A stretch of DNA of 64,000 nucleotides from Protonemura montana (GCA_947568835.1 OX387609.1:18125208-18189207); one strand, 5' to 3'. Positions 1-12,608 are shown, numbered from the stretch's first letter. Made by a program: numbers and translations. Notes: a model not told the origin generated them from the sequence alone.

Positions 1-26
1 CCATATCCTGCCCCATGTCCTGCCCC

Positions 27-57
27 AAGTCTTTTCATGACCTAACCTTATTCCTGC
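27..57 (+). repeat. Phase anchor element, first copy
   Basis: Seen: a segment of about 31 bp containing TTTTCATGACCTAACC followed by TTATTCC. It is one of the pieces least like the 12-bp monomer and breaks its register. Near-identical copies lie close to 1,318, 11,210, 19,985, 30,495, 34,583, 36,335, 41,092, 42,761, 47,518, 49,192, 49,743, 51,085, 55,775, 60,841 and 63,544. A variant with CATTTCATGGCC marks the C-unit starts at 51,752 and 56,929. It is the best landmark for phasing the super-units. No function is known to me. Confidence 0.8.
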
Positions 58-453
58 CCCATGTCCTGCCCCATGTGCTGATCCATGTCCTTCCCTAATG
101 TCCTGCCCCATGTTCTGTACTATTTCATGCCTATGTCCTGTCGCATGTCCTGCCCTATAACCTGTTACATGTCCCGCCCAATGTCCTGCCCCATGTCCTG
201 CCTCATATCCAGTCCCATGTCCTGCCTCATGTCCTGCCCCTTTCCTGCCCCATGTCCTGTCCCATGACCTGCACCATATCCTGCTCGAAATCCCGTCGCA
301 TGTCCTGCCCCAAATCTTGCCTCATGTCCTGCCTCATGTCCTGTCCTATATCTTTTCCAATATTATGCCCCATGTCCTGCCCCATGTCCTGGCGCATATT
401 CTGCTCCATGTCCTGCCTCATAGTCTGTCCAATGTTCTGCCCTATATCCTGTC

Positions 454-463
454 GCATGCATGC
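454..463. repeat. Recurring 10-bp palindrome GCATGCATGC (first copy)
   Basis: Seen: a perfect self-complementary, alternating purine-pyrimidine 10-mer made where an 11-bp monomer variant breaks the register. Other copies start near 681, 1,076, 2,042, 5,047, 11,669, 12,353 and 13,834, and recur in each later HOR copy. A variant followed by ACTC occurs near 33,555, 40,029, 46,455, 54,134 and 59,203. It is almost always followed by CTCATGTCTTG. Any structural role is inference. Confidence 0.8.
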
Positions 464-3400
464 CTCATGTCTTGCCCAAAGTCATGTCCCATGTCCTGCC
501 CTAATTCCTGCCCCATGTCCTGCCCCATGTCCTGCCCCATATCCTGCCCCATGTCCTGCCCCATGTCCTGCCAAATGTCAAAACGCATGTCCTGCCCCAT
601 GTACTGCCCCACGTCCTGGCCCATATCCTGCTTCACGTCCTGCTAGATATCCTGTCCAATGTCCTGCCCTATATCCAGTTGCATGCATGCCTTATGTCTT
701 GTCCAAAGTCTTGACCCATGTCCTGCCCCATGTCCTGCTCCGTGTCCTGCCCCAAGTCCTGTCCCATGTCCTGCCTTAACTCCTGCCCCATGTCCTGCCG
801 TTTTTTCTGCCCCGTGTTTTGCCCCATGTCCTGCCCCATGTCTTGCCCTATGTGCTGCCCCATTTCCTGCCCCATATCCTTTCCTATTTTATGCTCCATG
901 TCCTGTAACATGTCCTGACCTATGTCATGCGGCAAGGCCTGCCCCATATCCTGCCCCATGTCCTGCCCTATGTAATGCCCAATGTCCTGCACAATGTCCT
1001 GCCCCACGTCCTGGCCCATATCCTGCTTCATGTCCTGCTACATATCCTGTCCAATGTCCTGCCCTATATCCTGTCGCATGCATGCCTCATGTCTTGCCCA
1101 AAGTCCTGCCCCATGTGCTGCCCCATGTCCTGCCCCATGTCCTTCCCTAATGTCCTGCCCCAAGTTCTATACCATTTCACGCCCCATGTCCTGTCGCATG
1201 TCCTGCCCTATGTCCTGTAACATGCCCCGCCCGATGTCCTGCCCCATGTCCTGCCCCATGTCTTGCCAAAAGTCCTGTCCCATGTCCTGCCGCATATCCT
1301 GCCCCATGTCCTGCCCCAAGTCTTTTCATGACCTAACCTTATTCCTGCCCCATGTCCTGCCCCATGTGCTGATCCATGTCCTTCCTTTATGTCCTGCCCC
1401 ATGTTCTGTACTTTTTCATGCCTATGTCCTGTCGCATGTTCTGCCCTATGTCCTGTAACATGTCCTGCCCTATGTCATGCGCCAAGTCCTGCCCCATATC
1501 CTGCCACATGTTCTACCATATGTAAAGCCCCAAGTCCTGCACCATGCCCGCATGTCCTGCCCCTTGTCCAGTAACATGTCCCGCCCGATGTGCTGCCCTA
1601 CGTCCTGCCCCATATCCTGCCCCATGTCCTGACCCTTATCCTTCCCCATGTCCTGCCTCATGTCTTGCCCCATGTCCTGACCCATGGCCTGCCCCATGTC
1701 CTGCTCCGTGTCCTGCCCCAAGTCCTGTCCCATGTCCTGCCTTAACTCCTGCCCCATGTCCTGCCGTTTTTTCTCTCCCGTGTCCTGCCCCATGTCCTGC
1801 CCCATGTCTTGCCCTATGTTCTGCCCCATTTCCTGCCCAATATCCTTTCCTATTTTATGCTCCATGTCCCGTAACATGTCCTGACCTATGTCATTCAGCA
1901 AGGCCTGCCCCATATCCTGCCCCATGTCCTGCCCTATGTAATGCCCAATGTCCTGCACAATGTCCTGCCCCACGTCCTGGCCTATATCCTGCTTCATGTC
2001 CTGCTACATATCCTGTCCAATGTCCTGCCCTATATCCTGTCGCATGCATGCCTCATGTCTTGCCCCATGTCCTGCCACATGTGCTGATCCATGTCCTTCC
2101 TTTATGTCCTGCCCCATGTTCTGTACTATTTCATGCCTATGTCCTGTCGCATGGTCTGCCCTATGTCCTGTTACATGTCCCGCCCGATGTCCTGCCACAT
2201 GTCCCGCCTTATGTCCAGTCCCATGTCCCGCCTCATGTCCTGCTCCATGTCCTGCCCCATGTCCTGTCCCATGACCTGCACCATATCCTGCTCCAAATCC
2301 CGTCGCTTGTTCTGCCCCAAATCTTGCCCTATGTCCTGCCCCATGTCCTGTCCTATATCCTTTCCAATATAATGCCCCATGTCCTGCCCCATGTCCTGCC
2401 CTATGTAATGCCCCATGTCCTGCACCATGTCCTGAACCAAGTCCTGTCCCATGTCATGCCCCATGTCCTGCCCCAAGTCCTGCCCCAAGTCCTTTCCCAT
2501 GTCCTGCCCTAATTCCTGCCCTATGTCCTGCCACATGTCCTGACCCTTATCCTGCCCCATGTCCTGCCCATGTCCTGCCCCATGTCCTGACCCATGTTCT
2601 GTTTCATGTCATGCTTAATGTCCTGTCGCATGTCCTGCCCCATGTCCTGCCCAATGTCGTGCCACATGTCCTGTCTCATGTCCTGCCCTATGTCCTGCCC
2701 CATGTGATGTACCATTTCATGCCCCATGTCTAGTCCCATGTCCTGCCTCATGTCCTGCCACATGTCCTGCCCCAGGTCTTGTCCCATGACCTTCACCATA
2801 TCCTGCCCCAAATCCCAACGCATGTCCTGCCCCTAATCCTGCACGATGTCCTGCCCCATGTCCTGCCCCATATCCTTTCCAAAATTAATCCCCATGTCCT
2901 GTTACATGTCCTGCCTTATTTCCTGCCCCATTTCCTGCCCCATGTCCTGCCCCATGTCTTGCCCAAAGTCCTGCCTTATGTCCTGCCCCATGTCCTGCCC
3001 CATGTCCTTCGCTAATGTCCTGTCCCAAGTTCTATACCATTTCATGCCCCATGTCCTGTCGCATGTCCTGCCCTATGTCCTGTAACATGTCCCGCCCGAT
3101 GTCCTGCCCCATGTCCTGCCTCATGTCCAGTCCCATGTCCTGCCTCATGTCCTGCCCCATGTCCTGCCCCATGTCCTGTCCCATGACCTGCACCATATCC
3201 TGCCCCAAATCCCGTCGCATGTCCTGCCCCAAATCCTGCCCTATGGCCTGCCCCATTTCCTGCCCCATATCCTTTCCAATATTATGCTCCATGTCCTTTA
3301 ACATGTCCTGCCCTCTGTCATGCGGCAAGTCCTGCCCCATATCCTGCCCCATGTCCGTCCCTATGTTATGCCCAATGTCCTGCACCATGTCCTGCCCCAC

Positions 3401-3694
3401 GTCCTGGCCCATATCCTGCTTCATGTCCTGCTTCATATCCTGTCCAATGTCCTGACCCATGTTCTGTCTCATGTCATGCCTCATGTCCTGTCGCATGTTC
3501 TGCCCCATGTCCTCGCCCATGTCCTGCCCCATGTCTTGCCCAAAGTCCTGCCCCAAGTTCTGCCTCATATCCAGTCCCATGTCCTGCCTCATGTCCTGCC
3601 CCTTTCCTGCCCCATGTCCTGTCCCACGTCCTTCACCATATCCTACTCCAAATTCCAACGCATGTCCTGCCCCAAATCCTGCACTATGTCCTGC

Positions 3695-3821
3695 CCCATG
3701 TCCTGCCCCATGTCCTTCGCTAATGTCCTGTCCCAAGTCCTATACCATTTCATGCCCCATGTCCTGTCGCATGTCCTGCCCTATGTCCTGTAACATGTCC
3801 CGCCCGATGTCCTGCCCCATG
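3695..3821 (+). repeat. Left edge of the A array, part of a ~706-bp local duplication
   Basis: Seen: from about 3,695 the sequence returns to the marker order already present at about 2,989. The segment 2,989-3,300 and the segment 3,695-4,006 align at an offset of 706 bp, with a few substitutions (for example AAGTTCTATACC against AAGTCCTATACC). The A array therefore starts inside a tandem duplication of U0 left-arm sequence rather than in unrelated DNA. Confidence 0.7.
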
Positions 3822-5138
3822 TCCTGCCTCATGTCCAGTCCCATGTCCTGCCTCATGTCCTGCCCCATGTCCTGCCCAATGTCCTGTCCCATGACCTGCA
3901 CCATATCCTGCCCCAAATCCCGTCGCATGTCCTGCCCCAAATCCTGCCCTATGTCCTGCCCCATTTTCTGCCCCATATCCTTTCCAATATTATGCTCCAT
4001 GTCCTGTAACATGTCCTGCCCTCAGTCATGCGGCAAGTCCTGCCCCATATCCTGCCCCATGTCCTGCCCTATGTAATGCCCAATGTCCCGCACCATGTCC
4101 TGCCCCACGTCCTGGCCTATATCCTGCTTCATGTCCTGCTTCATATCCTGTCCAATGTCCTGCCCCAAGTTCTGCCTCATGTCCAGCCCCATGTCCTGTC
4201 CCATGTCCTTGCCTATGTCCTGCCCCACGGCCTGCCTCATGTTGTTGCATGTCCTGCCCCATGTCCTGCCTCATATCCAGTCCCATGTCCTGCCTCATGT
4301 CCTGCCCCTTTCCTGCCCCATGTCCTGTCCCATGACCTGCACCATATCCTGCTCCAAATCCCAACGCATGTCCTGCCCCAAATCCTGCACTATGTCCTGC
4401 CCCATGTCCTGCCCCATATCCTTTCAAAAATTAATCCCCATGTCCTGTAACATGTCCTGCCTTATTTCCTGCCCCATGTCCTGCCCCATGTCCTGCCCCA
4501 TGTCTTGCCCAAGTCCTGCCCCATGTCCTGCCCCATGTCCTGCCCCATGTCCTTCCCTAATGGCCTGCCCCAAGTTCTATACCATTTCATGCCCCATGTC
4601 CTGGCCCATGTCCTGCCCCATGTCTTGCACAAAGTCCTGCCCCAAGTTCTGCCTCATGTCCAGCCCCGTGTCCTGTCCCATGTCCTTGCCTTTGTCCTGC
4701 CCCACGGCCTGCCTCATGTTGTTGCATGTCCTGCCCCATGTCCTGCCTCATATCCAGTCCCATGTCCTGCCTTATGTCCTGCCCCTTTCCTGCCCCATGT
4801 CCTGTCCCATGACCTGCACCATATCCTGCTCCTAATCCCGTCGCATGTCCTGCCCCAAATCTTGCCCTATGTCCTGCCCCATGTCCCGTCCTATATCCTT
4901 TCCAATATTATGCCTTATGTCTTGCCCCATGTCCTGCCCTATTTAATGCCCCATGTCCTGCACCATGTCCTGCCCCATGTTCTGGCCCATATTCTGCTCC
5001 ATGTCCTGCCTCGTAGTCTGTCCAATGTCCTGCCCTATGTCCTGGCGCATGCATGCCTCATGTCTTGCCCAAAGTCTTGCCCCATGTCCTGCCCATGTCC
5101 GGCACCATGTCCTGCCCCAAGTCCTGTCCCATGTCCTG

Positions 5139-5569
5139 CACCCATGTACTGCCCCATGTCCTGCCCCATGTCCTGCCCCATGTCCTGCCCCATGTCCTGC
5201 CCCAAGTCCTGTCCCATGTCTTGCCCTTATTCCTAACCCATGTCCTGCCCCATGTCCTGCCCCATATCCTGCCCCATGTCCTGCCCCATGTCTTGCCCCA
5301 TAACCTGACCCATGTGTTGGCCCAAGTCCTGCCCCTTTTCTGTCGCATGTCATGCCTCATGTCCTGCCCCATGTCCTGCCCCATGTCCTGCCCCATGTCC
5401 TGCCCCATGTCCTGCCCCAAGTCCTGTCCCATGTCTTGCCCTTATTCCTAACCCATGTCCAGCCCCATGTCCTGCCCCATATCCTGCCCCATGTCCTGCC
5501 CCATGTCTTGCCCCATGTCCTGACCCATGTGTTGCCCCAAGTCCTGCCCCTTTTCTGTCGCTTGTCATG
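5139..5569 (+). repeat. ~215-bp local tandem duplication inside A1
   Basis: Seen: two adjacent segments of about 215 bp (18 monomers minus one base) share the marker order CCTTATTCCTAACCC, then GTGTTG, then CCCCTTTTCTGTCGC. A third diverged copy ends near 6,946. The pair recurs in A2 and A3 at the expected offsets of 8,787 and then 8,775, so it arose before the A unit was amplified. Confidence 0.75.
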
Positions 5570-5849
5570 CCTCATGTCCTGCCCCATGTCCTGCCCCATG
5601 TCTTGTCCAAAGTCCTGCCCCATGTCCTGCCCCATGTCCTAACCCATGTCCTGCCCCAAGTCCTGACCCTTATCCTGCACTAATTCCTGCCCCATGTCCT
5701 GCCCCATGTCCTGACCCTTATCCTTCCCTTTGTCCCGTCCCATGTCCTGCCTAATTTCTGCCCCATGTCTTGCCCCATGTCCTGACCCATGTTCTGTTTC
5801 ATGTCATGCCTAATGTCCTGTCGCATGTTCTGCCCCATGTCCTGGCCCA

Positions 5850-8010
5850 TTTCCTGCCCCATGTCCTGGCCCATGTCCTGCCCCATGTCCTGCCCAATGT
5901 CCTGCCCCATGTCCTGTCTCATGTCCTGCCCTATGTCCTGCCCCATGTTATGTACCATTTCATGCCCCATGTCCAGTCCCATGTCCTGCCTCATGTCCTG
6001 CCACATGTCCTGCCACATGTCCTGCCCCATGTCCTGTCCCATGACCTTCACCATATCCTACCCCAAATCCAAACGCATGTCCTGCCCCAAATCCTGCACT
6101 ATGTCCTGCCCCATGTCCTGCCCCATATCCTTTCCAAAATTAATCCCCATGTCCTGTAACATGTCCTGCCTTATTTCTTCCCCATGTCCTGCCCCATGTC
6201 CTGCCCCATGTCTTGCCCATAGTCCTGCCCCATGTCCTGCCCCATGTCCTGCCCCATGTCCTTTCCTAATGTCCTGCCCCAAGTTCTATACCATTTCTTG
6301 CCCCATGTCCTGTCGCATGTCCTGCCCCATGTCCTGTCCCATGACCTTTACCATATCCTGCCCCAATCCCAACGCATGTCCTGCCCTAAATCCTGCACTA
6401 TGTCCCGCCCCATGTCCTGCCCCATATCCTTTCCAAAATTAATCCCCATGTCCTGTAACATGTCCTGCCTTATTTCCTGCCCCATGTCCTGCCCCATGTC
6501 CTGCCCCATGTCTTGCCAAAAGTCCTGCCTTATGTCCTGCCCCATGTCCTGCCCTATGTCCTTCCCTAATGTCCTGCCCCAAGTTCTATACCATTTCATG
6601 CCCCATGTCCTGCCCCATGTCCTGTCCCATGACCTGCACCATATCCTGCCCCAAATCCCGTCGCATGTCCTGCCCCAAATCCTGCCCTATGTCCTGCCCC
6701 ATTTCCTGCCCCATATCCTTTCCAATATTATGCTCCATGTCCTGTAGCATGTCCTGCCCTATGTCCTGCCCCATGTCCTGCCCCATGTCCTGCCCCAAGA
6801 CCTGTCCCATGTCTTGCTCTTATTCCTAACCCATGTCCTGCCCCATGTCCTGCCCCATATCCTGCCCCATGTCCTGCCCCATGTCTTGCCCCATGTCCTG
6901 ACCCATGTGTTGTCCTAAGTCCTGCCCCTTTTCTGTCGCATGTCATGCCTCATGTCCTGCCCCATGTCCTGCCCCATGTACAGCCCCATGTCCTGCCTTA
7001 TTTGCTGTTCCATGTCCTGCCCCATGTCCTGCCCCATGTCCTAACCCATGTCCTGCCCCAAGTCCTGACCCTTATCCTGCACTAATTCCTGCCCCATGTC
7101 CTGCCTAATTTCTGCCCCATGTCTTGCCCCATGTCCTGCCACATGTCCTGGCCCATGTCCTGCCCCATGTCCTGCCCAATGTCCTGCCCCATGTCCTGTC
7201 TCATGTCCTGCCCTATGTCCTGCCCTATGTTATGTACCATTTCATGCCCCATGTCCAGTCCCATGTCCTGCCTCATGTCCTGCCACATGTCCTGCCACAT
7301 GTCCTGCCCCATGTCCTGTCCCATGACCTTCACCATATCCTACCCCAAATCCAAACGCATGTCCTGCCCCAAATCCTGCACTATGTCCTGCCCCATGTCC
7401 TGCCCCATATAATTTCCAAAATTAATCCCCATGTCCTGTAACATGTCCTGCCTTATTTCTTCCCCATGTCCTGCCCCATGTCCTGCCCCATGTCTTGCCC
7501 ATAGTCCTGCCCCATGTCCTGCCCCATGTCCTGCCCCATGTCCTTTCCTAATGTCCTGCCCCAAGTTCTATACCATTTCATGCCCCATGTCCTGTCGCAT
7601 GTCCTGCCCCATGTCCTGTCCCATGACCTTCACCATATCCTGCCCCAATCCCAACGCATGTCCTGCCCCATGTCCTGCCCCATATCCTTTCCAAAATTAA
7701 TCCCCATGTCCTGTAACATGTCCTGCCTTATTTCCTGCCCCATGTCCTGCCCCGTGTCCTGCCCCATGTCTTGCCAAAAGTCCTGCCTTATGTCCTGCCC
7801 CATGTCCTGCCCTATGTCCTTCCCTAATGTCCTGCCCCAAGTTTTATACCATTTCATGCCCAATGTCCTGCCCCATGTCCTGTCCCATGACCTGCACCAT
7901 ATCCTGCCCCAAATCCCGTCGCATGTCCTGCCCCAAATCCTGCCCTATGTCCTGCCCCATTTCCTGCCCCATATCCTTTCCAATATTATGCTCCATGTCC
8001 TGTAGCATGT
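5850..8010 (+). repeat. Two segments duplicated ~1,282 bp apart inside A1
   Basis: Seen: about 5,850-6,750 and about 7,130-8,010 align at offset 1,282, falling to 1,258 after a small internal deletion in the second copy near 7,660. Shared markers include CCAAAATTAATCCCCATG and AAATCCAAACGCATG. The copies part after the common string CTGTAGCATG. The same pair is present in A2 and in the right part of A3. Confidence 0.75.
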
Positions 8011-8639
8011 CCTGCCCTATGTCATGCGGCAAGTCCTGCCCCATATCCTGCCCCATGTCCTGCCCTATGTAATGCCCAATGTCCTGCACCATGTCCTGCC
8101 CCACGTCCTTACCCAAATCCTGCTTCATGTCCTGCTTCATATCCTGTCCAATGTCCTGACCCATGTCCTGTCTCATTTCATGCCTCATGTCCTGTCGCAT
8201 GTTCTGCCCCATGTCCTGGCGCATGTCCTGCCCCATGTCCAGCCCCATGTCCTGCCCCATTTCCTTCCCTAATGTCCTGCCCCAAGTGCTATACCATTTC
8301 ATGCCTCATGTCCTGTCGCATGTCCTGCTCTATGTCCTGTAACATGTCCCGCCCGATGTCCTGCCCCATGTCCTGCCTCATGTCCAGCCCCATGTCATGT
8401 CCCATGTCCTTGCCTATGTTCTGCCCCACGGCCTGCCTTATGTTGTTCCATGTCCTGCCCCATGTCCTGCCTCATATCCAGTCCCATGTCCTGCCTCATG
8501 TCCTGCCCCTTTCCTGCCCCATGTCCTGTCCCATGACCTGCACCATATCCTGCTCCAAATCCCGTCGCATGTCCTGCCCCAAATCTTGCCCTATGTCCTG
8601 CCCATGTCCGGCACCATGTCCTGCCCCAAGTCCTGTCCT

Positions 8640-8711
8640 ATGTCCTGCCCCATGTCCTGCCCCATGTCCTGCCCCATGTCCTGCCCCATGTCCTGCCCCA
8701 TGTCCTGCCCC
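8640..8711 (+). repeat. Longest perfect monomer run: six consensus copies
   Basis: Seen: six uninterrupted consensus 12-mers, with homologous copies at 17,463-17,534, 24,335-24,406 and 27,925-27,996. I saw no longer perfect run in the window. This contrasts with the near identity of the kilobase-scale units and shows that homogenisation acts on the HOR and not on the single monomer. Confidence 0.85.
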
Positions 8712-9546
8712 AAGTCAAGTCCCATGTTCTGCCCTAATTCCTGCAGCTAATTCCATGTCCTGCCCCTTGTCCAGTAACATGTCCCGCCCGATGTCCTGCC
8801 CTACGTCCTGCCCCATGTTCTGTACCATTTCATGCCCCATGTCTTGTCGCATGTCCTGCCCTATGTCCTGTTACATGTCCCGCCCGATGTCCTGCCCCAT
8901 GTCCTGTCCCAGGACATCCACCATATCCTGCCCAAAATCCCGTCGCATGTCCTGCCCCATATCCTTTCCAATATTACGCTTCATGTCCTGTAACATGTCC
9001 TGCCCTATGTCATGCGCCAAGTCCTGCCCCATATCCTGCCCCATGTCCTACCCTATGTAATGCCCCAAGTCCTGCACCATGTCCTGCCCCATGTCCTGAC
9101 CCATGTTCTGTTTCATGTCATGCCTAATGGCCTGTCGCATGTTCTGCCCCATGTCCTGGCCCATGTCCTGCCTTATGTCCTGCCCCATGTCCTGCCCCAT
9201 GTCCTGAACAATGTCCTGCCCCATGTCCTGTCTCATGTCCTGCCCAATGTCCTGCCCCATGTTATGTACCATTTCATGCCCCATGTCCAGTCCCATGTCC
9301 TGCCTCATGTCCTGCCACATGTCCTGCCACATGTCCTGCCCCATGTCCTGTCCCATGACCTTCACCATATCCTACCCCAAATCCCAACGCATGTCCTGCC
9401 TTAAATCCTGCACTATGTCCTGCCCCATGTCCTGCCTTATATCCTTTCCAAAATTAATCCCCATGTCCTGCCCCATGTCTTGCTCAAAGTCCTGCCCCAT
9501 GTCCTGCCCCTTGTCCTGCCAAATGTCAAAACGCTTGTCCTGCCCC

Positions 9547-9642
9547 ATGTACTGCCCCATGTCCTGCATCATGTCCTGCCCTATGTCCTGCCCCATGTAC
9601 TGCCCCATGTCCTGCATCATGTCCTGCCCTATGTCCTGCCCC
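9547..9642 (+). repeat. 48-bp tandem duplication private to A1
   Basis: Seen: two identical 48-bp blocks (four monomers, including GTACTG and GCATCATG variants) at 9,547-9,594 and 9,595-9,642. A2 and A3 carry a single copy at the equivalent position. This is a clear small slippage or unequal-exchange event after A1 separated from A2. Confidence 0.85.
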
Positions 9643-9974
9643 ATGTCCTGCCCCATGTCCTGCCTCAAGTCCTGTCCCTTGTCCTGGCCTAATTCCTGTC
9701 CCATGTCCTTCCCCATGTCCTGACCCTCATCCTGCCTCATGTCCTGCCCCATGTCTTGCCCCATGTCCTGACCCATGTTCTGTCTCATGTCATGCGTCAT
9801 GTCCTAACGCATGTTCTGCCCCATAACCTGGCCCATAGCCTGCCCCATGTCCTGCCCCATGTTCTGCCCCATGTCCTGCGCCATGTCCTGTCGCATGTTC
9901 TGCCCCATGTACTGGCCCATGTCCTGCCCTATGTCTTGCAAAAAGTCCTGCCCCAAGTTCTGCCTCATGTCCAG

Positions 9975-10308
9975 CCCCATGTCCTGTCCCATGTCCGGGC
10001 CTATGTCCTGCCCCACGGCCTGCCTCATGTTGTTCCATTTCCTGCCCCATATCCTTCCCACGTTCTGTCTCATGTGTTGGTCCAAGTCCTGCCCCTTGTC
10101 CTGTCGCATTTTCATGCCTCATGTTCTGCCTCATGTCTTGCAAAATGTCCTGCCCCATGTCCTGTCCCATGTCCGGGCCTATGTCCTGCCCCACGGCCTG
10201 CCTCATGTTGTTCCATTTCCTGCCCCATATCCTGCTCATGTTTTGTCTTATGTGTTGGTCTAAGTCCTTCCCCTTTGTCCTGTCGCATTTTCATGCCTCA
10301 TGTTCTGC
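9975..10308 (+). repeat. ~178-bp tandem pair inside A1
   Basis: Seen: the markers CCGGGCCTATG, CACGGCCTGCC, TGTTGTTCC and GCATTTTCATGCC occur in the same order twice, 178 bp apart (CCGGG at 9,995 and at 10,173). The pair is kept in A2 and A3. A related single copy occurs near 50,450 and related forms in the C units near 54,700 and 59,770. Confidence 0.75.
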
Positions 10309-12608
10309 CCATGTCCTACCCCATGTACAGCCCCATTTCCTGTCGCACGTCCTGTCCCATGTCCTTTCCCATTTTCTGCCTCATGTCCTGCTTGATGTCC
10401 TACCTCATGTCCTGCCCCTAGCTTTCCCAAAGTCCTGCCCCATGTCCTGCCTCATTTCCTGGCCTATGTCCTGCCATATGTCCTGACCCATGTCCTTCCC
10501 CATTTCCTGCCTCATGGCCTGCCCCATATCCTGCCCCATGTCCTGCCTCATGTCTTGCCAAAAGTCCTGCCCCATGTCCTGCCCCATATCCTGCCCCATG
10601 TCCTGCCAAATGTCAAAACGCATGTCCTGCCCCATGTCCAGTAACATGTCCCGCCCGATGTCCTGCCCTATGTCCTGCCCCATGTTCTGTACCATTTTAT
10701 GCCCCATGTCTTGTCGCATGTCCTGTCCTATGTCCTGTTACTTGTCCCGCCCGATGTCCTGCCCCATGTCCTGTCCCATGACATCCACCATATCCTGCCC
10801 CAAATCCCGTCGCATGTCCTGCCCCATATCCTTTCCAATAATTCGCCCCATGTCCTGTAACATGTCCTGCCCTATGTCATGCGCCAAGTCCTGCCCCATA
10901 TCCTGCCACATGTTCTACCCTATGTAATGCCCCAAGTCCTGCACCATGCCCGCATGTCCTGCCCCTTGTCCAGTAACATGTCCCGCCTGATGTGCTGCCC
11001 TACGTCCTGCCCCATATCCTGCCCCATGTCCTGACCATTATCCTTCCCTTTGTCCTGCCCCATGTCTTGCCCCATGTCCTGACCCATGTGTTGTCCCAAG
11101 TGCTGCCCCTTGTCCTGTCGCATGTCATGCCCCATGTCCTGCCCCATGTCTTGCCAAAAGTCCTGTCCCAGGTCCTGCCCCATATCCTGCCCCATGTCCT
11201 GCCCCATGTCTTTTCATGACCTAACCTTATTCCTGCCCCATGTCCTGCCCCATGTGCTGCCCCATGTCCTTCCCTAATGTAATGCCCCATGTTCTGTACT
11301 ATTTCATGCCTATGTCCTTTCGCATGTCCTGCCCTATGTCCTTTCGCATGTCCTGCCCTATGTCCTGTAACATGTCCCGCCCGATGTCCTGCCCCATGTC
11401 CTGCCTCATATCCAGTCCCATGTCCTGCCTCACGTCCTGCCCCTTTCCTGCGCCATGTCCCGTCGCATGTCCTGCCCCAAATCTTGCCCTATGTCCTGCC
11501 CCATGTCCTGTCCTATGTCCTATCCAATATTATGCCCCATGTCCTGCCCCATGTCCTGCCTTATGTAATGCCCCATGTCCTGCACCATGTCCTGCCCCAT
11601 GTCCTGGCCCATATTATGCTCCATGTCCTGCCACATAGTCTGTCCAATGTCCTGCCCTATATCCTGTCGCATGCATGCCTCATGTCTTGCCCAAAGTCCT
11701 GTCCCATGTCCTGCCCTTATTCCTGCCCCATGTCCTGCCCCATGTCCTGCCCCATATCCTGGCCCATGTCCTGCCCCTTGTCCTGCCAAATGTCAAAACG
11801 CATGTCCTGCCCCATGTACTGCCCCATGTCCTGCATCATGTCTTGCCCAAAGTCCTGCCTTATGTCCTGCCCCAAGTCCTGCGACATGTCCTTCCCTAAT
11901 GTTCTGACCCAAGTTCTATACCATTTCATGCCCCATCTCCTGTCGCATGTCCTGCCCTATGTCCTGTAACAGGTCCCGCCCGACGTCCTGCCCCATGTCC
12001 TGCCTCATGTCCCGTCCCATGTTCTGCCTCATGTCCTTCCCCATGTCCTGCCCCATGTCCTGTCCCATGTCCTGCACCAGCTCCTGCCACTAATCCCGTC
12101 GCATGTCCGGCCCCAAATCCTGCCCTATGTTCTGCCCCATTTCCTGCCCCATATCCTTTCCAATTTTATGCTCCATGTCCTGTAACATGTCCTGCCCTAT
12201 GTCATGCGGCAAGTCCTGCCACATATCCTGCCCCATGTCCTGCCCTATGTAATGCCCAATGTCCTGCACAATGTCCTGCCCCACGTCCTGGCCCATATCC
12301 TGCTTCATGTCCTGCTTCATATCCTGTCCAATGTCCTGCCCTATATCCAGTTGCATGCATGCCTCATGTCTTGCCCAAAGTCTTTACCCATGTCCTGCCC
12401 CATGTCCTGCTCCGTGTCCTGCCCCAAGTCCTGTCCCATGTCCTGCCTTAATTCCTGCCCCATGTCCTGCCGTATTTCCTGCCCCGTGTCCTGCCCCATG
12501 TCCTGCTTTATGTCTTGCCCAAAGTCCTGCCCCATGTCCTGCCCCATGTCCTGCCCCATGTACCGCCCGATGTCCTGCCCCATGTCCTACCCCATGTCCC
12601 GCCCGATG

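Larger units (their letters stand above)
1..3694 (+). repeat. Super-unit U0, left arm (phased HOR segment)
   Basis: Seen: this segment aligns with 34,557 to about 38,684 and with the equivalent part of the next unit near 41,066-45,110. Relative to U1 it lacks 48 bp near 390 and 409 bp at about 610/611. After that the offset holds at 35,013-35,014 to about 3,250, where it changes to 34,990 because U1 and U2 lack 24 bp. The window begins exactly at the phase I use for unit starts, so further array probably lies to the left. The segment ends where it stops matching U1 and the A array begins. Confidence 0.85.
3822..12608 (+). repeat. HOR A, copy A1 (8,787 bp)
   Basis: Seen: A1 aligns with A2 at offset 8,787 from about 3,822. 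The offset changes to 8,823 near 6,980-7,020, where A2 carries 36 bp more, and to 8,775 after about 9,600, where A1 carries an extra 48-bp tandem copy. Substitutions are rare: about one change in 750 bp was seen at 4,083-4,835 against A2. Internal structure includes about 215-bp tandem copies (5,139-5,569), a pair of segments about 1.28 kb apart, a six-copy perfect monomer run (8,640-8,711) and an about 178-bp tandem pair (9,975-10,308). Unit limits are a phasing choice. Confidence 0.88.

Noticed and set aside
27-57. CCTAACCTTA inside the anchor as telomere-like sequence
   Set aside because: Only one partial telomere-like unit occurs per anchor, never in tandem.
1544-2512. 322-codon proline-rich frame resembling extensin- or mucin-like low-complexity protein
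   Set aside because: It changes tetrapeptide type midway because of register-shifting monomers. This is noise of the repeat, not a protein family.
5359-5418. Five perfect monomers as a possible special functional block
   Set aside because: Similar runs of five or six occur at other places, such as 8,640-8,711; the run is ordinary for the array.
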